Part shown: positions 46,346 through 57,508 of the stretch, piece after piece
Position numbering within the stretch: the first letter of the stretch is position 1
Layout: each line of letters starts with the position of its first letter
NCBI GenBank assembly: GCA_028583405.1
Contig: CM053250.1
Coordinates: 42,186,283 to 42,250,282, forward strand
Reading direction: 5' to 3'
DNA: 64,000 nucleotides
Origin: Pogonophryne albipinna
Lineage: Eukaryota > Chordata > Actinopteri > Perciformes > Artedidraconidae
Translations under genes and position numbers: made by a program
The notes under the pieces: model-generated
Databases searched by the model: none
Seen by the model: only the letters and a program-made list of their open reading frames with translations
Told to the model about the DNA's origin: nothing

Positions 46346-46779
46346 AAAACACTTACTGTATTAATGCCTTATTCTGCATGACCATATTCTACAAGTAATA
46401 AGCCATTAGTTGAGAGTTTTTCCTCAATAACCCTATAATTAGTGCTTATTTATTGCAAGTAAGGAAGTTGTTGTACATGAGTTTTGGTCTTAATATGCTC
46501 ACCTCAATATGGGCCTAATAAGTACCACAAGAATAGTAATTCTCCCATAATAACACTTGACAAATATGATCTATTCTTATGTAACAAGACATGAAACTAT
46601 AAGTGTTAATTGTGTCTAAATAACTCAAAATGTGGTATTTATATCTAAGAATATGTTTTGGGGTATTGACAGTTCAACTACCACTACCACTGCCAACTAC
46701 CACTACTACTATCAAGGTGATATTGACCTGTATGTTTCATATTTGCACATTTATATTTTTGTAAAATGTGTACTGAAGG
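46346..46779. other. sntb2 intron 1, no feature
   Basis: AT-rich spacer with an ACTACCACT run near 46677-46712. Nothing else is visible. Confidence 0.5.
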
Positions 46780-47403
46780 TTAGACAGGAAACCGGGTACA
46801 GGAAGTAGGAGAAAGTGAACTGAATAGTGTTATCTATGTTCCTTATTCTCGCGTCCAAGAGAGAAGCTTTAAAAGGAGACTAAATGGAGTCTCTGAGAAG
46901 GTTCAAATGGTACTTTAATTAATAAAAAGGCACGGTAATGTTACAAGCAGGAGATTGTTCAGTCAGGAGAGAAAGGCTGCAGCTTCCTCTCCCAGTCGTG
47001 GCCGTGCAGAAGAGATCTCACAAGCCTTCGTCTTTCCCGCTTGCTCGCTGTTCGCTCCTCCTCTCTGTGAGCTGTAGTGACGTAGGGGACTTCCCCCCTC
47101 GTTCTTCTGTGTCCGATATCACGTTAAACAGAGGATTTCGACATTTTACATTCATTGCTTACTTCCACATGCCTTTTCTCCTCCTTATCTCTTTCATAAC
47201 TTTATATGTAATACATGTTAACGGCGTCAATAGCCACTTTAATGATACTAATGGACGGTAGTCCCGGATGTCGTCATGAAGGATTTTCAGAATAAAAGCT
47301 TGGTATTGAGAACTTCCGTTTTTTTCCAGAATAAAATAGCATTTAAACTGACGGTATTTTTAAGCTACATTATGCTATTAAACATTGATTTTAATTTCTA
47401 ACA
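46780..47403 (-). repeat. Putative 3' LTR of an endogenous retrovirus relic
   Basis: On the minus strand a purine tract (AAGGAGGGAC, 47413-47404) is followed by TGTTAG at 47403, as expected for a polypurine tract and LTR start. The lower-coordinate end is not certain. No second copy of this sequence was found near 53-54.7 kb, so the 5' LTR is missing, outside or too diverged. Confidence 0.4.
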
Positions 47404-50400
47404 GTCCCTCCTTACACACCTAAAAGGTGTGTATAATACTGAAATCAATGAGTTCTTCATCTGAACTTTGCATAGTACATAACTCATATCAAAAACATAC
47501 AATCAAAATGGCATGGTTCAATAGCCTCAACTTTACAAAAATACAAAAAATACTTTGACTGTGCTTAAACATAAAAGTTTTCCCTTGTGCATAACTTCTA
47601 GTGTTAACATTCAATATCATTCTTCAAAATAGCAGCAATGGCTTGGTATCAGAACATTTCTTCCTCCCTCCTTTCACAGAAACCGTTCTCATACCACGCT
47701 CAGTGTTAAGGCACTTGTTTTTACAAAGTGAAAAGAAACAAACCATTTTAGAATAGCAATGATTTATAAAACATGAGATCTACCATATTAGAATAGTATA
47801 AAATAATAAAGAATACAATAAACTATATAATAGGAATAGGAATAGTGTAAAGTAAATTGAAATGGATTCACTCCATTTTAGCATTTTTGTTTGCTCACTT
47901 CTTCACATGATTTCATCATTTAACATATTCATCATTTTCATCAACATCTGTATATGGGGGTGGGTCGTCCTGTTCTGCTAGCATTTGTAACTGTCTCCTC
48001 ATGAGAAATGTACCCTCCCTCCTTTCATACCATTTAAGGTATGAAAGTAATATGTTCTCTAGAAGAGGCCGTCGTGATCAATCGGTACGTTAGGACATGC
48101 AATGCAACATCTAGGCCTCCCCTGGGCGCCCCTATGCTATCCTTGTACACTGTGGAGCCTAAACTCCCCCTGGGACTGGTCTCTTAGCCCTACTGGCTTT
48201 GGGGTGTTTCGCCATGTTGATTAACTGCATAAAAAACATCACTGGCTGAAGAGAGCACAGGTCCCAGCCCAATCCTGTGGCAAGACTGAGTACAAGGTTT
48301 TAGTTCCACAGTACCACCAAACATCTACTCTGGGATACGGCATTCTAGACTGTCATTCCTGGGAGAAGATTTTGGTCAGTTACAACAGTTGTAGAATTTC
48401 ATCACTTAAAAGTTCCTACTTGATGGCTTTGGGTGGTCTGTTCTAATGCAGTGATAAAGTCCCTGAAATGGTGTGAAAACCAGTGGAATATCAATAACTC
48501 ATTTATCTTCAATTCTGGTCTACTTGAAGAACTATGCTAACCCCTTTAACAGTGTGTGGAACCTTAGGTGCCCGAGCATGTGATAATTACTCCCTCCTTT
48601 AACAAGGATTTTCAATTCAGGAATTTTCACCTATGGCAGATATGTTTCTCCTTTTAAATAACGTCTCTAAATGTCAGGTCATCACTGATTAAATGGATGA
48701 GCATTAGGAGGTGGTGGCACTTGTCTTTTAAAACTCATACTCTGGTGCCGTGCGCTCCCTCTGAAGCTGCAAGTAAGATTTAAAACATCTGCAGGGTGGG
48801 TTGAGCGACCCCTTCTCCCTGAACGATATTTGTTGTCAAAAATATGCACCATTAAAATGAGTGATCCAAGGCCCCGCATGTATTACTCCCAATTATACTA
48901 GTTTTTCAGAATTAAAATTTGCAATCGCTCTTTGCCTAGTGTCTTTTTAAAACTCTACATCTTGGACGACAAACAAATGTTGTTTCCACCTTAACAGTTC
49001 TCCTACGGTAATATCCATGCTACAATGGTGAAATCAATACTCTAGATTGGAATACTTTCTTTGGCTTGGTTCTAGCTCTACCTTTAACATTTTCCATTCA
49101 AATAAAGATTTGTCTGCTTTCTATATTGTAACAAATTAAATCTTCCCCAAATTCTCACATGAATAAGAATCTCTAAAAGAATAATTTGTTTATATGATGA
49201 AAAGATTGAATAATATGTTCTACCCTCAGTGTGTTTTTAGGATTATTTTCTAATAAGTGTGTTTATGTGTAAACTCACTCACTCCCGTGTTCCTTCTCTC
49301 CCCCTCTGGTTGTCAAGCCACGACCCCCTCACGTTCTGCTGGCCCATGCCAACTCCTCTGGTTCTGTCCTCTCCTCTGTCCAGCCTTCTCCTCAGTCCAT
49401 CCGTTCTTGAATCCTTCCGCTGTAACTCTTTTCAGTGGCCCAACTGCTTTGCGTTTCATCTCCTCCTTTTCAGTCTCTATGCTGTTGCATGTAGGGCGTA
49501 TTCCGCTCTCATGTCCCACACTCTGCTCTTGTGCCAAATCTCGTGGCTCAGCTTGGAACTTCATGTTCTGTCTGAGGGACCGATGAGAGTTTGCCTCTTT
49601 GTCAGCATGCTGTTTTGGTTCTGGATGCCCTAACCCTCTGTAAATCCCCATCACTTAAACCCATCTCATCATTTGATACAAGAACTGCATATATGGGGGT
49701 GAATCATCTTGATTGTAACCGGCTCACCTTTGGGAACGAGTATTTCTAAATCCTCCTCTTGTTGCTCAGCTGATCTTTTGGAAAGTCTCTGAAACACAGC
49801 TGGAGTTTTGTTAGTGATGTGGGCATTATCTATGAGTGGACTAATGGATCCATGTCTTACTTGATATTGTACTCCCCATCCAACCAGAAAGGTGCCAAGT
49901 GTAATGAGCACAATCAACAATGCTATTCTAACTCTTATCCCTAGGGGACCCCACAATTGCTTTGGCTTTGTTCTTGACATCATCTCTATTTTCTCCCTGG
50001 TTGTGTCAGTTACAGAATTTAAATAATGAGTACTATAATAACGTATACAAAAATTGAACTCTTTTTCAGATGTAAAACAAAAAATAGGTTTTCACTTTAG
50101 TGTACAATCTATAAAAATCTATAGACAATTCGTCTTTTGAGCTGTTTCTATCTTTATCTTATTTCTATTTATTGTTTTGTTCCAGCTCTGCCAAATCAGT
50201 CCTAACTCCCAATAATGTTCTGGAAGTTGCCAGTGAAGGGTGACAATGTGTGAGGTGGTGTCAATTTGCTCCTTTTTCTTTACCTTTAAACCGGAGCGCG
50301 TGTGAAGTTCATTACAACTTCTCACTGTTCCGTCCACCGGGGATCAGCTCACTGTCTTTTGTGAACTTTCACCCTCACCCAATCACCTGGCCGAACAGGA

Positions 50401-50685
50401 GTCTCTTCTGGTGTCTCGTCTGGTATCTCTGTAGCTTTCCTAGCCTGTGTAGACAAAACTTGGATAATATTACTCAGAGTTCTGACATATTCATCACTTC
50501 TATTCGTCTAATATCTAAAACTGGACCACTCCCTCCTTGGAGAAGGCCCAAGCTTCAGCATACCTTTTGTCGTTACGAGATCTATTATTAACTCCATGTT
50601 ATTATTTATTAACTACAACGTCACTGAAATCAACATATCTGTATAATCATGACACTCCCTCCTTTGAGCATAACATGCTCAATTA
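47404..50685 (-). repeat. Hairpin plus purine-tract modules in the retroviral relic
   Basis: The sense 11-mer AAAGGAGGGAG or a one-base variant occurs six times: about 47404-47413, 47668, 48014-48024, 48590-48600, 50530-50538 and 50653-50663. In three of them a perfect inverted repeat abuts the tract: ACACACCT/AGGTGTGT (47414-47432), TTTCATACC/GGTATGAAA (48023-48046) and TTGAGCAT/ATGCTCAA (50664-50682). The other three have stems of only 4-5 bp. Confidence 0.75.
49669..49983 (-). CDS. Membrane-anchored retroviral-type ORF (env leader-like)
   Basis: A 104-codon minus frame has a basic N-terminus (MMSRTKPKQ), one strong hydrophobic segment at about residues 17-40, and a lumenal part with a dibasic KR at about residue 70. 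This layout resembles the leader or start of retroviral envelope proteins. No surface or fusion subunit is readable after it. The identification is by layout and context only. Confidence 0.35.
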   Translation of the reverse strand: MMSRTKPKQLWGPLGIRVRIALLIVLITLGTFLVGWGVQYQVRHGSISPLIDNAHITNKTPAVFQRLSKRSAEQQEEDLEILVPKGEPVTIKMIHPHICSSCIK

Positions 50686-50697
50686 ATATTGCAATGA

Positions 50698-51063
50698 TTA
50701 CCCTATTCTGAACAGGACATGTAAAACCCATAACGTTGCATTAAATAAATACAAATCCTCCATGTACCCATAAGGTGTACAAAAAATATCGTATGACGTA
50801 TGGCTTTCTGATGGTATAAAAAATCGACCATTAGTACAAAAAATACTTGTTTCAATAATGGCTTTTGTCATTGTATTATGCATCATTGTTGCTGCGAAAA
50901 CAATACCCCTAGTGTCGGTAATGCGTCTCAATAATTCTAGGATTAGAGGATTGTTTGTTACTGCTGAACTAACATATGATAAAATAATATTTCTCCAAAC
51001 TAGAGGGAAAATACGAACTATTCTCACAGAGGGTGACATGCATGAAGGGCTGGTGCCCCTCAC
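50698..51063 (-). CDS. Unrecognised ORF in the retroviral relic
   Basis: A 121-codon minus frame with mixed hydrophobic and Cys residues, ending just before the hairpin and purine tract at 50682-50653. An overlapping plus frame (50858-51127) is equally long, so coding status is unclear. I do not recognise a family. Confidence 0.25.
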   Translation of the reverse strand: MRGTSPSCMSPSVRIVRIFPLVWRNIILSYVSSAVTNNPLILELLRRITDTRGIVFAATMMHNTMTKAIIETSIFCTNGRFFIPSESHTSYDIFCTPYGYMEDLYLFNATLWVLHVLFRIG

Positions 51064-51388
51064 TCAAAATGAGATATTGCCTTACGCACTACACTATAAA
51101 TCAGTAAAGTTACTCAAGAATAAATAAATAAAAAACTGATTCTTGAAACTGTTGTAAAAACCCTACAACTTCTTCATCCAAGCTCTCAATCAGTGTTATG
51201 TTATTTAATCTGCAGCTCATTGCCTTAAAACAGATACTTCAGACCGATTATAAAATTGTGTTTATGAGAAAAAATGTAATCTGACTCCATAAATCACATA
51301 ATTGTTTGACTAAAAAACTACACTTCCACTAACAATAAATGAAGTTCCCCTTTAAACACAGCCCCGGTCTTCTGACGGGGTCTATCTA

Positions 51389-51718
51389 CACTGAACAAAA
51401 ATATAAACGCAACACTTTTGTTTTTGCTCCCATTTTTCATGAGATGAACTCAAAGATCTAAAACATTTTTTATATACACAAAATAACCATTTCTCTCAAA
51501 TATTGTTCACAAATCTGAAAAAATCTGTGATAGTGAGCACTTCTCCTTTGCCGAGATAATCCATCCCACCTCACAGGTGTGGCATATCAAGATGCTGATT
51601 AGACAGCATGATTATTGCACAGGTGTGCCTTAGAATGGCCACAATAAAAGGCCACTCTGAAACGTGCATTTTTGCTTTATTGGGGGGGTCCGAAAACCAG
51701 GCAGTATCTGGTTTGACG
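51389..51718 (+). mobile_element. Mariner/Tc1-type DNA transposon fragment
   Basis: TA is followed at 51389 by CACTGAACAAAAATATAAACG, a terminus seen in many fish elements, then AAAACCAGGCAGTATCTGG before the homology breaks into GGGTAGGGG repeats at about 51719. The right half and right terminal repeat are missing. It interrupts the retroviral relic. Confidence 0.7.
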
Positions 51719-51848
51719 GGTAGGGGTAGTGGTAGGGTTAGGGGTAGGGTTAGGGTTAGGGTAATGTTGTGAATTGAGTGGCCCATGGTGGTGGTGGGGT
51801 TATGGTATGGGCAGGCGTATGTAATGGACGACGAACACAGGCCACTCC
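51702..51848. repeat. Interstitial telomere-like junction, copy 2 (inverted core)
   Basis: CAGTATCTGGTTTGACGGG then degenerate and perfect TTAGGG units (51718-51763), then a 65-bp core bounded by GTGGCC and GGCCAC that is in opposite orientation to copy 1 at 40491-40555. Confidence 0.8.
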
Positions 51849-51909
51849 CTTGGGTTAATGCATGGAGGGCCGTTGTTTGGTGCATGTGGTGGGTATTTCA
51901 TTTGTTGTT

Positions 51910-52571
51910 GTGGACAATCTCTAACCCAATGGCCCATTTGGCTGCAATGGTAACATCCCTCAAACCGTAAACGTCTTCTGCCTGTGCCTCCTTGGAAACC
52001 TCCTGGTTGTTGGTTCTGCTTCTGGCACTATCTGAGATGTAACTGTTTGAGGTGTCTGCCCTGCATTCTCTGGTTCTTCCTGAGCTTGAATTGTTGGAGG
52101 TGTCTGCCCTGCCTTCTCTGGAAGTTTCCCCTCCCTTCTCCTTGTCTTGTTCCTACAAGCTACGGTGTCTTTTGTTTTTTCTGCTATGTCTTCCCTCACT
52201 GGCAGGTCTGCTACTCGGACCACATTTATGCTGTGTGCCAATAGGCTGGCATATTCCAGATGGAGTATCAGACTTGTAACTCTTATAAATCTTTCTTCAG
52301 CTTCCCTCCATATAGTTAACTGTTGTAGACATTGTTCATGCTCATAGTCGAGTACTGCTCTTCTATGGGCTTTTGTTGGTCCAGGTTGATCATCTGCTGG
52401 AATCAGTCCTCTTGTTTGCCACTGTTCCAACAGTTTCTCTATTTGGTTCCATGTCTTCTGTCTTTTAATTGGAAAGGTTAAAGCATCTGATCTGATTTTT
52501 ACCCTTTCCTTGATATCTGCAGTTGAGCCTGGCTCTGCGTCTGGTCTCAACTTAGTTTCTTTCGGTGACAT
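51910..52571 (-). pseudogene. Retroviral gag-like gene with CCHC knuckle, frameshifted
   Basis: A 203-codon minus frame (52571-51960) is basic and rich in Gln, Glu and Pro, with a long helical middle and an Arg-rich end. About 10 bp after its stop, in the +1 frame, lies a C-x2-C-x4-H-x4-C zinc knuckle at about 51950-51910, as in retroviral nucleocapsid. The knuckle and the main frame are separated by one frameshift. A single CCHC fits gamma/epsilon-like retroviruses or Gypsy. No protease or reverse transcriptase follows; the sequence runs into the telomere-like junction. Confidence 0.6.
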
Positions 52572-54640
52572 GCTCTCTTCCTATTCGAATGAATATTATT
52601 AAGTTATCAAAGATTGAAACACTAATCCTCCGACTAGCACCTTCGTTCCTGATAAATAATATCCAATGCCATCCGAACATAACTTTAAATCTGTTTTTTT
52701 TTTTTTTAGTTGTTAAATTTTTTTTTTTTAATTTTTTTTGTGATTTTTTCAAAGTTATAGATTTTTTTTATAATTATGATTTAAGTTTTTTGTAAAATAT
52801 TAATAAAGTAAATGAAAAGATAAAAATTATGCAAATTTTAAAATCTGAAATGTTAAAATAAAAATTGTACAGTGTATGGTTTTGACTTTTGAAATATGAA
52901 AAATAGAAATCTGGTGAAAATCTAAATCCAGTGTGTACAGTGTATACCGACGTGTATGGAATTATGCAAATGCCATAACTTGTGTTAGCTTCAATAAATT
53001 GGTGTTTTGAATATTCTACAGTCTAGTTTGAAAGACTATTATGTAAAGTTTCTCATCTTTTAATTAGAAAACACTTTGCAATTCTATCTTGGCTATTGGC
53101 GCATGTGTTCATTTATAACACTTAAAATCAAGCTTCAAAATGTTATAGTATCTTTGAAATAATTCTGTATTACTAGCAGAGTGCGCTGTTGTAATTTCCA
53201 GCTCAATCCACTAGGGATAGCTGTTGCAAAACTGACCTGTTTTTAACAAGAAGAAGCTTATTTTCCTTAAAAATGGGAAGAAAATTAGAATATGCACATA
53301 ACCGCCAATACACACTTGCAAACAAGAATATCTAAAAAAAAAACAAGCAGAAATACTTCCAAAACCAGATTCCTACAAATACCAAACTTCCCACGGTAAG
53401 ATAACCTGTCTATTTTATAGTTCCAACTCTGCCAAGAAATATGAGTTGTCCTTCTCAAGATGGAGTGCCTAGCCTCATGTGAGTGGGACTGAGTGTGTAA
53501 AAACAAACAGAGTACTTTCAATTAGCATTTCACGAAATGGCGACTGCCGTGTGGCTTATTTTCAACATGAGGGCAAGACAAGATGGCAACTGATTTTCCA
53601 ACCTTTAACCTGAAGAACAAAGGTTCAACAATTTGAAAACACACCTCGTCTCTCTCACAGGGGAGTTGAAATAATGGCGGGGTGATCTTTAGTCTAGAAA
53701 ATTCAATACAAAACAACACTGTAGTTTAAAATAACATTTCTATCTAGTTTACTATGAAAAATGGGCTTTATCTTATTGATATCATCACTTAAAGTTAGGA
53801 ACCCTTACACATAAGCTATAAACCTATCTGCGTAATAATTGACTTTATAGTCCACTATTGGTTAACTGTTGCTATTTAGACACGTTGGGTGGGAAATATG
53901 GAAACCTATCAGCGACTATTAAATGACCGTCGTCAATTTAACGTAATGCTGCTGTAACTCCAAATACCGTATTCCACCCGCAATATCTTGGTTGAAAATA
54001 GAACAGTTATGACCACTGATAAAGGCTTACACCTTAATCAAGCCTTTTCTTCGAAAAGGACTTTTTTAAAACAGTTCTCAACTGTTTTCGACTAGCACTG
54101 TCTTCAGTTACTCAACCCTAAGTTGATTCGCTATGCCTTGTTGGTTTTCAATTACTCAGTGCTTAACCAATTCGCGATGTCCCATAGATCTTAACAAAAA
54201 TCGTTAAATGGACTTATATATCCTTACGTCATAGGCTAACTAACTACTAACGTAACAAGAGACACCTACATGAAAACATGTACACTGAGTTGAGCGCTTC
54301 GTCAATTTAATGTGTTGCTTAAAATAATACTTCTGCATACAGTATGCTATGTGACACTGTAAGTGTTGCACGGCATACGGCTCGAGAAGCTGACTCAGAT
54401 AAGGAAATATATGATATATTATGATATTATATGATCGATGATGTGATTGATGATGTGATATGAATGATAAGTGCGACACGTCGGCGTCTTCCCTGCATAC
54501 GGCAGTTGTTCTGTATTTCCTTTATCCTGTAATATGACTTGATAGATTAAAACTCTGCACACTGAGCTCTGACTGGTCAGCAGGCGGTGCTTTCACTGAG
54601 AGTTGATCTCGGTTGATCTCTTATCTATTGATGCCGGAGG
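52572..54640. other. AT-rich stretch upstream of the gag-like frame
   Basis: Contains a long T-rich tract (52690-52800). If the retroviral relic extends this far it would hold the 5' LTR, and a minus-strand TATATAAG lies near 54222, but I found no copy of the 46.8-47.4 kb sequence here. Repeated GATGATGTGAT occurs near 54435-54470. Confidence 0.35.
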
Positions 54641-54707
54641 CGGGCAGCATCAGGTAAAAAAAGTTATTTAGCCTTCCCAAACCTGAGCCTCAAGCGCCGC
54701 CTATGAC

Positions 54708-54758
54708 CTAATCCTTACAGTGTAAGTGTAATCCTTACACTTACACTGTAAGGATTAG
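54708..54758. repeat. Perfect 24-bp palindrome with 3-nt loop
   Basis: The left arm (54708-54731) and right arm (54735-54758) are exact reverse complements, starting CTAATCCTTACAGTGTAAGT, with TCC between. It sits about 110 bp before a TTTTATCCAAAGCGACTTGC motif common in teleost repeats. Confidence 0.95.
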
Positions 54759-54869
54759 TAACATTGTGTTTATGTGATGACATTTGGAGATGTTTAAACT
54801 CAATGAGAACATGCGTTAGAATTCGCGCTAGCGTTAGCATACATGCTAGCGTTAGCCATACTAGTCTGT

Positions 54870-54925
54870 ATACATTACATTACATGTCACTTGTTAGACG
54901 CTTTTATCCAAAGCGACTTGCATAC
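54870..54925. repeat. Short teleost dispersed-repeat motif
   Basis: TTACATTACATGTCACTTG and GACGCTTTTATCCAAAGCGA form a motif that occurs widely in fish genomes. Only this short part is present. Confidence 0.5.
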
Positions 54926-55024
54926 TCTATACCAGGGGTGCCCAACCAGTCGAGGAGATTCCCAGTCGATCGCGATATGTGTCTAAAAATAGAACAACAA
55001 TATTCAGTTTTATCGTTAATGTCC

Positions 55025-56174
55025 TATAGAGTGGCGAAGTCACGCCCATCTACTTCCGGTCCGTGGGACCTTATTTCGGAAAAATAATGTATTGAAGTCA
55101 ATGGAGAGAGAAAACTTATCTTTCGATCCCGTTTGAATTGTGCCATGAATTACACATATGATGTTTGTCAATCTTAAAAAATAATTTCCATGTCAAAAAA
55201 GTCACAGTTTGTCGTAAAACTGTTGAAATATAAGACTATGAAAAATACGCAACTAGAAAGACTACAAATCCCAGAGTCGCGTAAGTGATGTCACAATTGT
55301 TTTCCTCCACTAAGAGATAGCTAAGATCAGCACCATATAGATATAATCTATCTATATGGCGCTGGCTAAGATAAGATAACTTTAACAAGATGCCTGTGTG
55401 CTTAGTACCAGGTTGTTATCATACCAGCAATGGGTCTTGCTCGTTCTTTCGCTTCCCGTCTGATGAAAGGACCAGGAGTGGCTGGATCAAGTTAGCTACC
55501 TAGCTAGTAGCTAGCACGTTAGTTAGCATTACAGCCTTGTCATTTTTATTAGCCTTAATATGAAGTAACATTAAGTAACCCAAAATGTTAAACAGTAAGA
55601 GTAGTAGTCATATTTCGTGAACCCTTTGAAGAGTACTGTCACCGGTGTGATCATTCTATAATACACAATTTAAGCCCTGGGGAGAAATGCTAACGCTAGC
55701 ATCGGCGATCGCCAATCTTTTCTACTTCATGCTATCTGCACAAATGGTTGACATTAAACATTAAAAAGACCAGGCGGTTCAGAGAGAATCAAAGGAAGGC
55801 AGGCAGGCAGCTTTGCATGACGTTCTTCTGGACGTGTTTCATTGTGGTGATAGTGAGGGTAGGCAATCGTTTTGTTGACAAGACAGTAGTGACGGCCATC
55901 TTGGTGACGTGTGTTGTTCTGCGAGACCAGAGATGTAGTTCATTGAGCGTTTCACACAAACAAATGTGTTACTTCACAGTTTTACGACACTTTTTTTTTT
56001 TTTGACTTGCAAAATTATCTTTTAAATTGACAAACATCATATGTGTAATTCGTGGCACAATTCAAACGGGATCGAAAGATAATCTTTCTCTCTCCATTGA
56101 CTTCAATACATAATTTTTTCGAAATAAGGTCCCATGGAGGTCCACCGGAAGGGGAGGGACTTCGCCACTCTATA
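55025..56174. mobile_element. THAP-coding element with long terminal inverted repeats, nested in hAT
   Basis: The ends TATAGAGTGGCGAAGTC and its reverse complement begin inverted repeats of about 150-180 bp (TTCAATACAT, GGGATCGAAAGAT and CATATGTGTAATT shared). A THAP-domain start is encoded inside. THAP plus long TIRs is typical of P-type or Kolobok-type elements. No clean target duplication was found. Confidence 0.8.
55390..55503 (+). CDS. THAP zinc-finger N-terminus (transposase first exon)
   Basis: From ATG 55390 the frame reads MPVCLVPGCYHTSNGSCSFF, RFPSDERTRSGWIKL, then stops after 37 codons. That is the start of a THAP C2CH DNA-binding domain (first Cys pair, FRFP and the W of the invariant set). 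The rest, including the C-x2-H pair and AVPTIF box, is absent. A GT within AAGTTAGCT could be a splice donor, so this may be exon 1 of a spliced gene. Too short for the main frame list and clearly part of the mobile element. Confidence 0.75.
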   Translation: MPVCLVPGCYHTSNGSCSFFRFPSDERTRSGWIKLAT

Positions 56175-56334
56175 ACATAATCTTCCTGTGCCAGAATAAT
56201 GCACTTGAACGCATCAAAGCTTTGTGATTGCGTGACCCCATGTGTCGGGCGTGGCTGGTGGGCAGTGGGCATAGTTCGCTGACGCTGTCCGTGTCAACAG
56301 GAGTGACAGTCCGCACACACACAAGACCACAATT

Positions 56335-56773
56335 ATGGCAGAAGCAAAAAAGCCCAAAATATATAATTTTCACTCCGAGTGGGAGGATGATTATTTTTGT
56401 ATCTTTTCCAATTCAAAGTCCATCTGTCTCATCTGCAATGCGAGCGTGGCTTTATCGAAGAAGGGTAATTTAGGAGCGGCATTTCAAAACAGTGCACAAA
56501 CGCTACGAGACGGAATTCCCTCCTAATTCTGCCCTACGCTCCCAAAAGGGGAGGGGCCTGAAAGGACAGCTAAATGCACAGCAGTCCATTTTCACCAGGC
56601 CCAACAACAAGAGCAAGGCTGCTACCAGAGCATCTTATCGTGTCAGTCACGTTCTTGAGAAACACATGAAGTCTTTCAAAGACGGCAAAGTTGTGAAAGA
56701 AGCATTCCTGGAGGCTGCCGGCGCGCTTTTGGGGGACAGTAAAAATAACAGTAGCATTTCAACAGGTTTTTGA
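56335..56773 (+). pseudogene. Truncated BED-type hAT transposase
   Basis: Two overlapping plus frames (56335-56526 and 56492-56773) represent one transposase start broken by a frameshift near 56490. The first has the BED-like finger (KSICLICNASVALSKKGNL), the second SKAATRASYRVSHVLEKHMK and VVKEAFLEAAGALL. It matches the N-terminus of GTF2IRD2/ZBED5-type hAT transposases. The catalytic part is missing. Confidence 0.85.
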
Positions 56774-57508
56774 TATAATAAAAACTCAAGTTAGATACCG
56801 TTATTAATCAGCTGTAAGTTTTAGTTTGAACTTATTCATTATAATTATTGTTCAAAATGGAATAAGAATGCAAACTTAAATTGATTATAGTCTATTATCA
56901 ATTCAGGTTAAGAAACTAGTGTTGCTTGCATCCTATTTTAAAAAGGCATTTCTTTTTATAATCTACTAAAATGCAAAAATGTGATTCTATTAATTTTGAC
57001 TTTTTTATTGCACTGTTGCAGCAGATTCCTGTGTAGCTTCAGATCTGAGTTGTCTTATTAGTAAGCCTAATTTATACTTTTGTAGCAACACTATTTTTTT
57101 ATAATGGCAAAGAAAGGGTTGAGAGTCTTTTCTTTTCTCCTGTGTCATATGTGGCAGCACTGTTCAATGTTTCTTGAAAACATTACCCACTGTAGTGACG
57201 TGTGAATAAACTCCAACTCTGTATCAACAACACTGTTGTGTAACTTCAGTTAAATACTTGTATGTGTGTAGATTAGAAAGAGGTAAGATAAAGGATCTGC
57301 AGTATTTTATGAAGTATTAATCGTACAAAGGTCAGTTTTATACAAGTAGAAGTGTGTATTTACCTGGTAGTTTACCTGGTCAGTAATGGCTACGCCTCTA
57401 TTTGGACTGGTAGATCTCGGCAGACTGGCAACTTTAAAAGTAGCTCTCGGTTCAAAAAGGTTGGGCACCCCTGACTTAGACTACAATTAACTATCTAAAC
57501 ACTCAGAA

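Larger units (their letters stand above)
54933..57473 (+). mobile_element. Charlie-type hAT, 2.5 kb, with nested insertion
   Basis: It begins CAGGGGTGCCCAACC and ends GGTTGGGCACCCCTG, a perfect 15-bp terminal repeat. Flanking octamers CTCTATAC and ACTTAGAC match at only four positions, so the duplication has decayed or was imperfect. It encodes the N-terminal part of a BED-finger transposase (56335-56773) and carries a separate terminal-repeat element at 55025-56174. Confidence 0.9.

Noticed and set aside
50858..51127. Plus-strand frame in the retroviral relic as a separate gene
   Set aside because: It overlaps the minus frame almost fully, is AT-rich and shows no motif. Neither strand is clearly coding.
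53000..54640. 5' LTR of the retroviral relic
   Set aside because: No segment here matches the 46.8-47.4 kb sequence on reading, so I do not annotate a second LTR.
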